From positions 1-64,000 of the forward strand of contig JAIBBS010000016.1 of assembly GCA_019694555.1 (NCBI GenBank): DNA of 64,000 bases. The letters run 5' to 3'. The translations under genes and the position numbers were made by a program. The stretch comes from Nannocystaceae bacterium. GTDB lineage: Bacteria; Myxococcota_A; Polyangia; Nannocystales; Nannocystaceae. Within the stretch, counting starts at the first letter, position 1, and each line of letters begins with the position of its first letter. This document shows positions 8,630-17,675 of the stretch, piece after piece. Under the pieces are notes generated by a model, which worked only from the letters and a program-made list of their open reading frames with translations, was not told where the DNA came from and made no database searches.

Positions 8630-9442
8630 ATGATCCGCGCGCGATCGATCGTCTCCGTGTTGGCCTGTGCCGGCGTGCTCGGATGCCCCAAGGCGGGCAC
8701 CGTGCCGTCGTGGGACGATGGCGGTGGCGCACCCGAAGGCGTGATGGCGGCGCACGATCCCGCCGCGGACGGCGGCGATGCGCCGAGCACCGATCCGACC
8801 GAGGCAGCCACCGGCGACACGCCGGTCGCGGATGCGAGCGCAGGCGAGGGCGGCACCGCGACGCCGCCCGCGGACACCGGCAGCGAACCCGTCGCAGATC
8901 CGACCGGTGAGCCGGTCGCGGACCCCACCGGCGAGCCCGAGCCGCCCGCGCTCGAGCTGCCCAAGCCGCTGCACACCAAGGTCGACAGCTCGTGCGGCAA
9001 GGACGAGGGCCTGGGCACCAAGCTCAAGGCCTTCGATCTCAAGAGCGTCGACGGCAAGGCCACCACGAACAAGTCGCTGCGCGGTCGCGTGGCGCTGGTG
9101 AACTTCTGGGGCACGTGGTGCAAGCCATGCCTCAAGGAGCTGCCGGAGTTCGATCAGCTCTACCGTCGCTACCGCAAGCACGGCATGACGCTGGTCGCGA
9201 TCGCGACCGACGAAGATCCGGCGCCGGTCAAGGAGTTCATCGACAAGCGCAAGCTCGCCGCCAAGGTGCTCATCGGCGCCGAGGACTACGCCGGTCAGTA
9301 CGGCAGCCCCAAGTTCCCGTTCTCGTTCGTGGTCGATGACAAGGGTGTCATCCGAGCGTCGTACCGCGGCTACCGACCCGAGTGCCTCGGCAAGCTCGAG
9401 GCCGACCTCCGCAAGCAGCTCGAGGCGCGCGCCGCGAAGTGA
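8630..9442 (+). CDS. TlpA-like thioredoxin-fold lipoprotein
   Basis: 270 residues. The signal peptide ends in lipobox AGVLGC (Cys 19). A roughly 90-residue Asp/Thr/Pro/Glu-rich linker with a repeated DPTGEPVA unit follows. The thioredoxin fold starts near residue 130; its active site is WGTWCKPC (about 159-166), with cis-Pro in SPKFPFSF. This is the TlpA/ResA class of membrane-anchored periplasmic thiol-disulfide oxidoreductases, used for cytochrome c maturation or protein repair. No cytochrome-maturation genes are adjacent, so the client is unknown. Confidence 0.9.
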   Translation: MIRARSIVSVLACAGVLGCPKAGTVPSWDDGGGAPEGVMAAHDPAADGGDAPSTDPTEAATGDTPVADASAGEGGTATPPADTGSEPVADPTGEPVADPTGEPEPPALELPKPLHTKVDSSCGKDEGLGTKLKAFDLKSVDGKATTNKSLRGRVALVNFWGTWCKPCLKELPEFDQLYRRYRKHGMTLVAIATDEDPAPVKEFIDKRKLAAKVLIGAEDYAGQYGSPKFPFSFVVDDKGVIRASYRGYRPECLGKLEADLRKQLEARAAK

Positions 9443-9451
9443 CTTTTGCGG

Positions 9452-9468
9452 CCGGTCTTCGCGACCGG
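9452..9468 (+). terminator. Hairpin after the TlpA-like gene
   Basis: CCGGTC/GACCGG with loop TTCGC, 10 nt past the stop codon. No T-run follows; weak terminator candidate. Confidence 0.3.
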
Positions 9469-9662
9469 TCCCGCGCGGTTCCATGCCGTGGGCGCTGCGA
9501 CGAACCGCGTCGACGCGCGTCGTGCGAGCACATGCACGCGAGCGCACCCGCCGGCCGCCGGCCCAATCGCGCGTCGCGCTCACCGCGGCGGCCCGAAAAG
9601 CGTCCGCAGCCTTGTTCGGCGCCCCTCGCTGGGGTACAGCCATTGCGACCGCGAGGGCTCCG

Positions 9663-11093
9663 TTGGCGCAAGCACTGACCGACTTGGACGACGAGCCCCC
9701 CCGCGTGGCCAAGCTTTCGCTCGAGCTGCCGCTGGTTCGCCGCGTGCTGAACATCGGCACGTGGGTGATGCTGGCGATGATCACCCAGTTCTTCGTCAAC
9801 TACTTCGACACGCTCATGGTCGGCTACCTCGATGGGCCGGTCGCGACCGCGTCGCAGGCGGCGTTGGGTCTGGGCATGCCGCTGTTCTGGGCGGTCGGTG
9901 GTTTCTTCGCGGCGCTCGGCGTCGGTGCGCAGGCCATGGTCGCGCGGCGCTACGCCGAGGGCGACATGCCCAAGGCCGGCGAGGCGCTGTACAACGCCGC
10001 GCTGCTGTCGATGGGCCTGGGTCTGTTCGGCGGCCTGTTCGGCTACTACATCACGCCCGCCGGCATCGACTTCCTCGCCAGCGCGAGCGAGGAGCAGAAG
10101 CAGCTCGGCATCACGTACACGCAGATCCGCATGATGGGCGTGCCCGGCATGGTCGTCACGTTCGCCTTCAAGGCGTTCTTCGACGGCCTGGGCCGCACGT
10201 GGGTGCACCTGTACGCCGCGTTGGTGATGAACTTCGCCAACATCGTGATGAACTACCTGCTGATCTACGGCAACGACGCGCTGGGCGTGCCGCGGCTCGA
10301 GCTCGCCGGCGCCGCGATCGCGTCGGCCGCGAGCACGTACATGGGCATGGCGATCATGATCGGCATCGCCATGCGCAAGTCCGTGCGCGCGCAGTTCAAG
10401 ATCCTGAGCGCGAAGATCGACACCGCGATCATCGGCCGCATCGTCAAGCTGATGCTGCCCTCGGGCTCGGCGACGGTCATCCTCATGGCCGGCTTCGCAC
10501 TGTTCATGAAGTTCGTCGGCGACATCGATGCCGCGCGCAACGACGGCACCAACACCATGACCGCCGCGACCAAGGCGATCATGGACACCGCGGCGCTGTG
10601 CTTCATGCCGGCGATCGCGTTCGGCACCGCCACCGCGACCGCGGTCAGCCAGAGCCTGGGCGCGGGCAAGCCCAACCTCGCGGCGCGCTACGGGTGGGAA
10701 TCCGTGCGCGTGGGGATCTACGCGATGAGCGTGATCGGCGTGCTGTTCCTGGTGATCCCTGAACAGATCATCGGGCTGCTCGCACCCAACGACCCGGCGG
10801 TGCGGATTGCGGCCGCGCCGTCGTTGCGGCTGGTCGTCGCGGGCCTGCCGATGATGGTCTGCGGCCTCGTGCTCGCGCAGGCGCTGTACGGCGCCGGCGC
10901 CAACAACTTCGTCGCCGGGGTCGAGTTCAGCCTGCACTTCGGCTGCTTGGTCCCGTTGTCCTGGCTGCTCGGCCCCCACCTCGGCTACGGCCTCGAGGGC
11001 GTGTGGTTGGCGGCGGCGGTGTACACCAACCTGCTCGGGTTGGTGATGGCGCTGAAGTTCTACGGCAAGTCGTGGCGCACAATCCGGTTGTAG
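9663..11093 (+). CDS. MATE-family efflux transporter
   Basis: About 476 residues with roughly 12 hydrophobic segments. The start of the fold (ELPLVRRVLNIGTWVM, then NYFDTLMVGYLDG), the GVGAQAMVARRYAEGD loop, FFDGLGRTWVHLYAAL and the second-half QSLGAGKPNLAARYG are typical of Na+/H+-coupled MATE exporters (NorM/DinF-like). The substrate is unknown. TTG 9663 is proposed because GAGGG lies 5 nt upstream; GTG 9705, which would begin VAKLSLELP, is an equally plausible start. Confidence 0.85.
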   Translation: MAQALTDLDDEPPRVAKLSLELPLVRRVLNIGTWVMLAMITQFFVNYFDTLMVGYLDGPVATASQAALGLGMPLFWAVGGFFAALGVGAQAMVARRYAEGDMPKAGEALYNAALLSMGLGLFGGLFGYYITPAGIDFLASASEEQKQLGITYTQIRMMGVPGMVVTFAFKAFFDGLGRTWVHLYAALVMNFANIVMNYLLIYGNDALGVPRLELAGAAIASAASTYMGMAIMIGIAMRKSVRAQFKILSAKIDTAIIGRIVKLMLPSGSATVILMAGFALFMKFVGDIDAARNDGTNTMTAATKAIMDTAALCFMPAIAFGTATATAVSQSLGAGKPNLAARYGWESVRVGIYAMSVIGVLFLVIPEQIIGLLAPNDPAVRIAAAPSLRLVVAGLPMMVCGLVLAQALYGAGANNFVAGVEFSLHFGCLVPLSWLLGPHLGYGLEGVWLAAAVYTNLLGLVMALKFYGKSWRTIRL

Positions 11094-11112
11094 GCCTGCG
11101 GCCTTCCATGCC

Positions 11113-11118
11113 TATGAT
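11113..11118 (+). promoter_or_regulatory. -10 box of the outer-membrane protein gene
   Basis: TATGAT, 6 nt before ATG 11125: the best-matching -10 in this series. Confidence 0.55.
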
Positions 11119-11124
11119 CGGGGC

Positions 11125-12342
11125 ATGATGCGCTCCGCGCTTGTCTTGGCCTCCATGCTGGCGGGCATGCTGCCCGGCGTCGTCCAGGCGCACCCGCTCG
11201 ATCCGCCGGCCTTGGCCCTGCGCACGGCCGAGCCCAGCGACGATCCCACCGATCCCACGAGCCCCGCCGCGGAGGAGCCGCCGTTCCAACCGACGTCGTC
11301 CAAGGCGCCGGACTCCGCGACCACGGTGCCGCCGCCGGCCGAGACGCCCGCGCCGCAGCCCGAGGTGAAGGAGCCGCCGCCGGGCGATCCCGCCGCGGAC
11401 AACCCCGACGGCAAGCCGCTGAGCCTGCACGAGGAGCGCGGTCACGCCCGCACCTCGGCGTTCAACCGCCACGGCATCGGCGTGCGCGGCGGCATCACGG
11501 TGGTGCCGACGTGGATCCTCGCGCGCTACCTCGACACCCACGGCAACGCGCTGTGCCGTGGCGAGAGCATCGGCAACTTCGCCGCGACGCGCGGCCTGCT
11601 GCGGACCAAGGGCTGCAACTTCTACACCGCGCTCGAGTACGTCTACCGGCAGTCGCGCATCCTCGACATCGTCGGCGTCGCCGGGTATCAGCGGTTGCAC
11701 ACGCCCGACGCGCTGTGGCTCGACAAGGGTCAGGCCGCGATCAACGGCCTCGGTGGTGCCGACTACACCGAGGTGAAGATGGACATCCTCGTGATCGAGG
11801 CCGACTTCATCGCGCGCGCGCCGATCGTCGTGCGCGACAACGTCGAGTTCGGCATCGGCGGCGGCGGTGGCCTGGGCCTGGGCGTCGTGTTCGGTGGCGT
11901 GTGGCAGACCGCGCTCGGCGACGGCCCCGCGGGCTTCAAGAACGGCACCGAGAGCGCCAACTCGTGCCAGACCACCGCGGACCTCGCGGACTTCAACCGC
12001 TGCACGCCGCGGTTCGACCCGACCGAGACCAACGCGGATCCGAACTTCGATCCCAACAACTTGTCCCATCCCAACCCGCAGGGCTACGCCACCTGCGGCG
12101 CGGACCACTGCAACATCCACGACCTCAACCTGTTCGGCTACCGCAAGAAGAACGGCGACGTGCCGCCGGTGATCCCGATCGTGAACCTGGCGCTGTCGGC
12201 TCGGCTCATCATCAAGGACGTCTTCGGGATCACCTTGACGGGCGGCTGGAACACCGGGTTCTATTTCGGCGGCAGCTTGAACTACTTCTTCGGCAAGTCC
12301 TTCCAGACCGATCGCCCGACTGGCCCAGCGCCGTCGAAGTGA
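11125..12342 (+). CDS. Predicted outer-membrane beta-barrel protein
   Basis: 405 residues. The signal peptide (MMRSALVLASMLAGMLPG, cleavage near VQAHP) is followed by a Pro/Thr/Glu-rich linker to about residue 110. The rest shows alternating beta-strand character: GIGVRGGITVVPTWILARYL, Gly-rich FGIGGGGGLGLGVVFGGVW, and a C-terminus with aromatic strands (WNTGFYFGGSLNYFFGKSF). An internal Cys/Asn-rich segment (about 275-340) may be a surface loop. I do not recognise a specific family. It stands alone between the MATE gene and the caspase-like gene. Confidence 0.6.
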   Translation: MMRSALVLASMLAGMLPGVVQAHPLDPPALALRTAEPSDDPTDPTSPAAEEPPFQPTSSKAPDSATTVPPPAETPAPQPEVKEPPPGDPAADNPDGKPLSLHEERGHARTSAFNRHGIGVRGGITVVPTWILARYLDTHGNALCRGESIGNFAATRGLLRTKGCNFYTALEYVYRQSRILDIVGVAGYQRLHTPDALWLDKGQAAINGLGGADYTEVKMDILVIEADFIARAPIVVRDNVEFGIGGGGGLGLGVVFGGVWQTALGDGPAGFKNGTESANSCQTTADLADFNRCTPRFDPTETNADPNFDPNNLSHPNPQGYATCGADHCNIHDLNLFGYRKKNGDVPPVIPIVNLALSARLIIKDVFGITLTGGWNTGFYFGGSLNYFFGKSFQTDRPTGPAPSK

Positions 12343-12380
12343 GCGACGGTCCCCAACCGCGAGATCCGAGAGGCACCGAG

Positions 12381-13778
12381 ATGGCGGACGACGACGAGCA
12401 GCTCCGCGCTGCGTTGGATCAGATCTGGGAAGAGCACCAGGCCGGCAAGCTCACCACCTACGAGTACAATCAGCGTCGACGCGCGCTCAAGGATGCCGCG
12501 CGCGCGAAGTCCTCGGCGGCCGCTGCCGCAGCACCGGCCGAGGCGCCCGCGCCCGAACCGACGCCCGAACCGACGCCCGCACCGACGCCCGCACCGACGG
12601 CCGCACCGGTCGGGGACGCAGCACCGGCCGAGGCGCCCGCGCCCGCGCCGGAACCCGAGCCTGCGGCCACCAGCGGCAGCACGTGGGGCGACAGCTCGCC
12701 CAAGCACTGGGGCCCCAAGGGTCGCGGCGACGATCCGTCCGTGCGTCAGGTGCTCGAGCCGCTCGCGCCGGGCATCGGCAACGGCAAGTCGTTCCTGTTC
12801 ATCTTCGGTCTGCGGATCTCGCGGGACACCGATCAGATGATGGTGCGCCGCGAGACCGAGCAGATCCAAGACGACATCGAGGTGCTGCGCAAGCACGGCT
12901 TCACCGTCGTGGTCGATCCGCAAGGCGGCAAGCAGGACTTCTTCGACGCGCTCTACGGCCAGGGCGAGGGCGTGCCGGGCCTGGTGCCCGCGGGCATCTA
13001 CTGGAGCGCGCACGGCCACGACGATGGTCGCGTCGAGTGCTGCGACGGCTCGCTGGTGGCGCCCGGCGACGTCGAGACCGCGAAGGTCTCGCCGGGCCTG
13101 CGGCTGATGGTCTTCGGCGCCTGCTACACCGGCTCGTTCGCGCGCACGTGGCGTACCGCGCTGGGCGGTCATCCGCTGGTGGTCGGTTGGGGTCGACCGG
13201 TCACGATCGATCGCGCGGTCGAGTTCCTGCAGAGCCACGAGGACACCGACACCGACTTCGACGATCTGGTCGCGCGCTACGTGCTCGCCGACACGCCGAT
13301 TCCGCCGCTGCCCGAGCAGGGCCAGCAGCCGCCCGCGATCGAGGGCGCGCGCAAGGAAGAGCTGCTGCCGCGCGTGCAGAACATCTCCGATCTGCTGAGT
13401 GCCGCGTGGCGCGAGCAGGACAACTACCTCGAGATGCGCCTGCCGCTGGCCGGCGGTCGTCGTCACGTGGTGCGGCTGTTCGTGCGCCTGGCGACCCACG
13501 AGTTTCTCGAGGGGCGCCCGCTGGTGGGCATCGAGGCCGAGGTCGGCGAGCTCAGCCGCCTGGTCGAGCCCGAGGTGTTGCTGCAGCCCATCGGCGTGCC
13601 GGGCTTCGCCCGCGTCGCGCTGGTGCGCGGCAAGAACGACATGCCCGACATCGTGGTGCAGGGCTTCCTGCCGCACGCGCACGCGACCGACACCGACGTC
13701 GCCGCGCTCGCGTACCAGGTCGCGCGCGCAGCCGACGAGCTCGAGCTGAAGATCTTCGGCTCCGATCGGCCGTACTGA
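12381..13778 (+). CDS. SHOCT-like / caspase-like (clan CD) protein
   Basis: 465 residues in three parts. Residues 8-42 (IWEEHQAGKLTTYEYNQRRR) resemble a SHOCT module, a short helical oligomerisation motif. A Pro/Ala/Glu/Thr-rich linker covers about 45-100. Residues 135-300 look like a caspase-hemoglobinase fold: FLFIFGLRIS, YWSAHGHDDG with His211-Gly, and MVFGACYTGSF with Cys248, the two positions of the clan CD catalytic pair. Residues 340-460 form a separate alpha/beta domain similar in pattern to the protein at 17676-18068. The start has AGAGG upstream (GAGAGGCACCGAG ATG). No signal peptide: cytoplasmic. Substrate unknown. Confidence 0.65.
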   Translation: MADDDEQLRAALDQIWEEHQAGKLTTYEYNQRRRALKDAARAKSSAAAAAAPAEAPAPEPTPEPTPAPTPAPTAAPVGDAAPAEAPAPAPEPEPAATSGSTWGDSSPKHWGPKGRGDDPSVRQVLEPLAPGIGNGKSFLFIFGLRISRDTDQMMVRRETEQIQDDIEVLRKHGFTVVVDPQGGKQDFFDALYGQGEGVPGLVPAGIYWSAHGHDDGRVECCDGSLVAPGDVETAKVSPGLRLMVFGACYTGSFARTWRTALGGHPLVVGWGRPVTIDRAVEFLQSHEDTDTDFDDLVARYVLADTPIPPLPEQGQQPPAIEGARKEELLPRVQNISDLLSAAWREQDNYLEMRLPLAGGRRHVVRLFVRLATHEFLEGRPLVGIEAEVGELSRLVEPEVLLQPIGVPGFARVALVRGKNDMPDIVVQGFLPHAHATDTDVAALAYQVARAADELELKIFGSDRPY

Positions 13779-13790
13779 CGCGTGGGCGCG

Positions 13791-16427
13791 ATGGGCCGCC
13801 GTCGCCTGGGGCTGGGCCTCGCGCTGGCGCTGGTCGCCTGCGTGCCGCGCTGCCGCGGCTGTGAGACCGAGGCGACGGTCGAGGGCAGCAGCGACGGCGG
13901 GCACGGCGACGTCGTGCTCGCCGATGCGAGCTGGACCGTCGAGGTCGACGACGGCGGTCGCATCCGCGTGCGCTTCAACCACGCCGATCTGCTGCTGTCG
14001 CGGTTCCGCTTCGGCGGTGCCAACGGCTCCTCGTTCGAGCCCGAGCTGCGCGAGGTCGAGACGACCGCCGATCGCGTGGCGTTCACGCTCGAGGTGCCGT
14101 CGTTGCAGTACCGCGTGCGCGTGCAGGCGTTCGCCGAGCCCCACGGCGCGCGCGTCGAGTTCGACACCCACGCCGGTGCAGCGCTGGCGGGTGTCTCGGG
14201 CGGCGGCATCCAGCTCGATCTACGACCCGACCCGCGCGTGCTGGGCACCTCGGCGGGCAAGCCCACGCTCGACGCCGAGCAACGCGGCTTCCGCTGGGAC
14301 ACCGGCCGCGGCGTGGTCTCGGTGCAGCTCGATCGCCCGCCGCCGCACTTCGCCTACGACGAGGGCGCCAACGCGGTGCAGTTCGGCTTCTACGCCGGCA
14401 GCTTGCCCGCCGGCGACCAGCACTTCACGATGCACATCGCGTTGCCCGACGACGGCAGCTGGCGTCCGGCGTCGAGCGCCCGCTATGCGCCGGTCGACCC
14501 CGCGCGCTGGCATCGCGACAGCCTGCCGTACGACGACGTGCCCGTCGATCTGTCGTTTCTCAACGACGACGACAAGCCCGCGGGCGCCGGCGGTCCGATC
14601 GCGCTCGATGCGATCGAGGGCGGCTTCGTGCGCGCGCGCGTCCGCAAGCGCTTCTGGGGCACCAACGTCGCCGCGTATGCGCTGTTCGTCGCCGACGACG
14701 CGGAGATCGACGCGCAGGCGCGACGGCTCGCGGCGTTCGGCTTCAACCTCGTGCGCATCCACCATCACGACTCGGCGTGGGTCGAGCCCAACGTGTTCGG
14801 TCGGCGCGCCGCGAGCACCAGCACGCTCGACGACGCCGCGCTCGAGCGCCTCGATCGCTGGGTCTGGGCGCTGCAGTCGCAGGGCATCTACGTGTGGCTC
14901 GACCTGCACGTCGGCCGCGTGTTCACGCCCGCCGACGGCATCGACGCCTTCGCCGAGCTCGAGGGCGGCAAGCCGCAGGGCTTCAACTACGTCAACCCGT
15001 CGATCCAGGGCGCGATGCGCCGCTTCGCGCAGCAGTACCTCGATCGCACCAACCGCTACAGCGGTCGCCGCTACCTCGAGGACCCGGGTGTGCTCGCGGT
15101 GCTGGTCACCAACGAGAACGACGTCTCGCACCACTTCGGGCACCTGATGACCGACGCGCAGCGGCGGCCCCAGCACCACGCGTGGTTCGAGGGCGCGGTC
15201 GAGGCCTTCGCCGCACGCACGCGGCTGGACATCCCGCGACCCGTCGAGCCCTGGCGCGGCGGTCCGACCAAGCTCGCGCTGGCCGATCTCGAGGCGACGT
15301 TCTTCGGCGACGCGATCACGCAGCTGCGACAGCTGGGGTGGCGCGGGCCCATCGCGACCACGAGCCTGTGGGGCGACGAGAGCCTCTACAGCCTGCCGTC
15401 GCTGACCACCGGCGACGTGATCGACGTGCACAGCTACGGCGCGCCCGAGACGCTGTCGACCAACGCCCACGTCGAGTCGCACTTCGTCCACCACATGGCG
15501 ATGGGCGCGGTCGCAGGCTTTCCCGTGACGGTGACGGAGTGGAACGTGCCGGCACCGGCGCGCGATCGCTTCGTCGGTCCGCCGCTGGTGGCCGCGACCG
15601 CGGCGCTGCAGGACTGGGACGCGATGATGCTCTACGCCTACGTGCAGAGCCCGATCGAGCCGCCGGTGAACCCCGACATCTGGTGCAGCTGGTACGACGC
15701 GGGCGTGATGGCGATGATGCCCGCGGCGGCGCTGGTGTTCCGTCGCGGCGACGTGCGCAGCGCCGAGCAACGCTACGTGCTCGCGCTCGATCGCGAGGCC
15801 GCGTGGGGCCGACCGGTGCACGCCGGCAACGCCGCGACCATCCGCACCCTGGCCGAGCGCAGCCAGCTGCGGCTGGTGCTGCCCGACACGCCCGAGCTGC
15901 CGTGGCTGCGCACCGGCACCGCGCCCGAGGGCGCCATCGTGCTCGACGACGTCGACCGCGATCACCTGCTCGCGCCGGCGACCAGCGTCGTGTCCGACAC
16001 CGGCGAGGTCACGCGCGACTGGGTCGCGGGCACGCACGTCATCGACACGCCGCGCTCGCAGATCGCCAGCGGCTGGATCGGCGGCCGCAGCGTCGAGCTG
16101 TCGTCGGTGACGATCACGATGACCACGGCCAAGGCCGCCGTCGCGATCAGCAGCCTCGACGGCGAACCCATCGCGAAATCCAAGCGCCTGCTGCTGTCCG
16201 CGGTGGCGCAGGTGGCCCCGAGCCCGGGCGTGAAGCTGCCGCTGCTCAGCGAGCCCATCGCGGGCACGGTGCTGCTGCGCTCGGATCAGCCGCGGCTGCG
16301 CGTGCGCGCGCTGGGCCGCGGCGGCGCCTCGCGAGCGCCGGTGGAGTCGCAAGCGAGCGCGGGCGTGCACACGCTGGTGCTCCCGCCCGAGGCGCCGGTG
16401 CACTTCTGGTCGATCGAAGCGCCGTGA
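13791..16427 (+). CDS. Clan GH-A glycoside hydrolase lipoprotein
   Basis: About 878 residues. Lipobox ALVAC near residue 18 follows a short Arg-rich N-terminus. An N-terminal beta-rich domain (about 30-270) precedes a TIM-barrel region. WGTNVAAYALF, FGFNLVRIHHHD and YVWLDLHVG are barrel strands. VTNEND near residue 441 carries the probable acid/base Glu and VTEWNVP near 582 the nucleophile Glu, in the order expected for clan GH-A (GH5/GH2-like). The C-terminal 200 residues are beta-rich. Expected role is polysaccharide cleavage at the cell surface; the sugar is unknown. It begins 12 nt after the caspase-like gene (GTG 13782 is an alternative start), so the two are probably co-transcribed. Confidence 0.75.
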   Translation: MGRRRLGLGLALALVACVPRCRGCETEATVEGSSDGGHGDVVLADASWTVEVDDGGRIRVRFNHADLLLSRFRFGGANGSSFEPELREVETTADRVAFTLEVPSLQYRVRVQAFAEPHGARVEFDTHAGAALAGVSGGGIQLDLRPDPRVLGTSAGKPTLDAEQRGFRWDTGRGVVSVQLDRPPPHFAYDEGANAVQFGFYAGSLPAGDQHFTMHIALPDDGSWRPASSARYAPVDPARWHRDSLPYDDVPVDLSFLNDDDKPAGAGGPIALDAIEGGFVRARVRKRFWGTNVAAYALFVADDAEIDAQARRLAAFGFNLVRIHHHDSAWVEPNVFGRRAASTSTLDDAALERLDRWVWALQSQGIYVWLDLHVGRVFTPADGIDAFAELEGGKPQGFNYVNPSIQGAMRRFAQQYLDRTNRYSGRRYLEDPGVLAVLVTNENDVSHHFGHLMTDAQRRPQHHAWFEGAVEAFAARTRLDIPRPVEPWRGGPTKLALADLEATFFGDAITQLRQLGWRGPIATTSLWGDESLYSLPSLTTGDVIDVHSYGAPETLSTNAHVESHFVHHMAMGAVAGFPVTVTEWNVPAPARDRFVGPPLVAATAALQDWDAMMLYAYVQSPIEPPVNPDIWCSWYDAGVMAMMPAAALVFRRGDVRSAEQRYVLALDREAAWGRPVHAGNAATIRTLAERSQLRLVLPDTPELPWLRTGTAPEGAIVLDDVDRDHLLAPATSVVSDTGEVTRDWVAGTHVIDTPRSQIASGWIGGRSVELSSVTITMTTAKAAVAISSLDGEPIAKSKRLLLSAVAQVAPSPGVKLPLLSEPIAGTVLLRSDQPRLRVRALGRGGASRAPVESQASAGVHTLVLPPEAPVHFWSIEAP

Positions 16428-17021
16428 TCAGATGTCGCTCGGCGCGATCTCGCCGCGCCTGAGCACCGGCGGGGGCAGGGCGCGCACGCCACCGGCCTTC
16501 ATGTGCGTGACCGGGGGCTCGATCTTGGTCACCGGCGGCGGCTCGGGTGCGATCGCACCGGCCATCATCACCGGCGGATCGGGCCGCTTGGTGTCGCAGG
16601 GCTCGTCGGGGATCTGCGGCGAGGTCGTGGGCGGGGTCTTGGTCTCGGGCGAAACCACCACCGTCGGCGTGGTCTCCACGCGCGGGTTGTCGTGGGGCGC
16701 GCACGCAGCCATCGCGAGCGCGAGGCCGGCGGCCGCGACCGCGGGGATGCGCCGTCGCGAGAGTGCGCGCAGCGGCACGACGTCGCGTTCGCGCTGGAAC
16801 AGGATCTTGCCCTGGTCATCGACCAGGTACGTCACGCAGATGTCCTCGCCCTTGTGCTGCTGCAGGAACTCGCGCGCCTCGCTCTCGGTGCGGCTCGAGA
16901 GCAGGTGCACGGCCTTGTCGCAGTGGGCGCAGTGCCGCTCGTTCGCGCCGCCCCGGAAGGTCTCCGGCAGGTCGACCGGGCAGGGGCGGCGGATCGCGAC
17001 GTCGTCTTGCGAGAGGGCCAT
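16428..17021 (-). CDS. Membrane-anchored Cys-motif protein
   Basis: 197 residues. The N-terminal part has the pattern CPVDLPETF, HCAHCDKAVHLLSSRTESEA, ICVTYLVDDQGKILFQ. This is the recurrent C/W-x-M, RxCxxC, VhnLS, CVxYxxDG layout found in many Myxococcota and Gemmatimonadota proteins, with a CxxC pair suited to metal or redox chemistry. A hydrophobic segment (about 100-120, AVAAAGLALAMAACAP) then anchors it, followed by a Pro/Thr-rich tail to residue 197. The CxxC domain would stay in the cytoplasm. Its 3' end abuts the convergent hydrolase gene by one base. Function unknown. Confidence 0.65.
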   Translation of the reverse strand: MALSQDDVAIRRPCPVDLPETFRGGANERHCAHCDKAVHLLSSRTESEAREFLQQHKGEDICVTYLVDDQGKILFQRERDVVPLRALSRRRIPAVAAAGLALAMAACAPHDNPRVETTPTVVVSPETKTPPTTSPQIPDEPCDTKRPDPPVMMAGAIAPEPPPVTKIEPPVTHMKAGGVRALPPPVLRRGEIAPSDI

Positions 17022-17083
17022 GGTGCATGACACGCACGGCGCCCGGGGCCGATCTACGGGACCGGCCGGCGGGCGCCGCCGCG

Positions 17084-17536
17084 TCAGCTGGCGCTCGGAA
17101 TCGCGGCGAAGGGGTACTCCACGCGGGCGTCGGCGCCGGTGGCGGGGAACGACCACGAGGCCACGGTCGCGACCAGGCAGTGCTCGGTCACCGCGTCGCG
17201 CACGTCGGAGCCGTCGAGCGCGGCGTGGTGCACCTCGCCGTTGCCATCGATGTCGAACGCCACCACCGCGGTGCCGTCGAGGTTGGCGTGCGCGGGGTGC
17301 AGTCGCACGTGGTCGTAGCACTGATCGATCGCGACGCGATGCGCAGCCACGACGTCTTCGATCTGATCCGAACGCAGCGAGCCGCTGATCCGCGGCGTCA
17401 TGTAGGCCGGAGGGCCGACCGGGCTCCCGACGCGACCGACGGTCTCGTCGGGCGCCGAGGTGTCCGCACGCTGCGAGGCGCAGGCACCGAGCAACAGGGA
17501 CATCGCCAGCAGGGATCGTCCAATGCGTGTGCTCAT
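17084..17536 (-). CDS. AgmX/PglI C-terminal-domain lipoprotein
   Basis: 150 residues. Lipobox LLLGAC with Cys at about residue 18, then IEDVVAAHRVAIDQCYDHV, GTAVVAFDIDGNGEVHHAAL, VRDAVTEHCLVATVASWSFP and VEYPF. These match, in order, the AgmX/PglI C-terminal domain, a TonB-C-like module common in myxobacterial motility and envelope proteins, with its conserved Cys pair (DQCY...EHCL). It should sit in the periplasm tethered by lipid. It lies 63 bp upstream of the Cys-motif gene in the same direction and may share its transcript. Confidence 0.7.
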   Translation of the reverse strand: MSTRIGRSLLAMSLLLGACASQRADTSAPDETVGRVGSPVGPPAYMTPRISGSLRSDQIEDVVAAHRVAIDQCYDHVRLHPAHANLDGTAVVAFDIDGNGEVHHAALDGSDVRDAVTEHCLVATVASWSFPATGADARVEYPFAAIPSAS

Positions 17537-17554
17537 GCGTGATCCGGACGCGCG

Positions 17555-17586
17555 TGCGGCCGCTGGATTCGCATCCAGCGGCCGCA
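17555..17586. terminator. Perfect 14-bp hairpin between two minus-strand genes
   Basis: TGCGGCCGCTGGAT, loop TCGC, then the exact reverse complement. It lies 19 nt before the AgmX-like start and 89 nt after the stop of the gene at 17676. It could terminate that gene or structure the AgmX-like mRNA leader. No T-run. Confidence 0.5.
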
Positions 17587-17675
17587 GCGGGACACCTGGT
17601 GTGTCGGATCGACGCCGCCGGAAGGCACCCACACGGGCAACCCCGCGCGCGGGCGCGCCGGCCGCGTGTGCGCCA

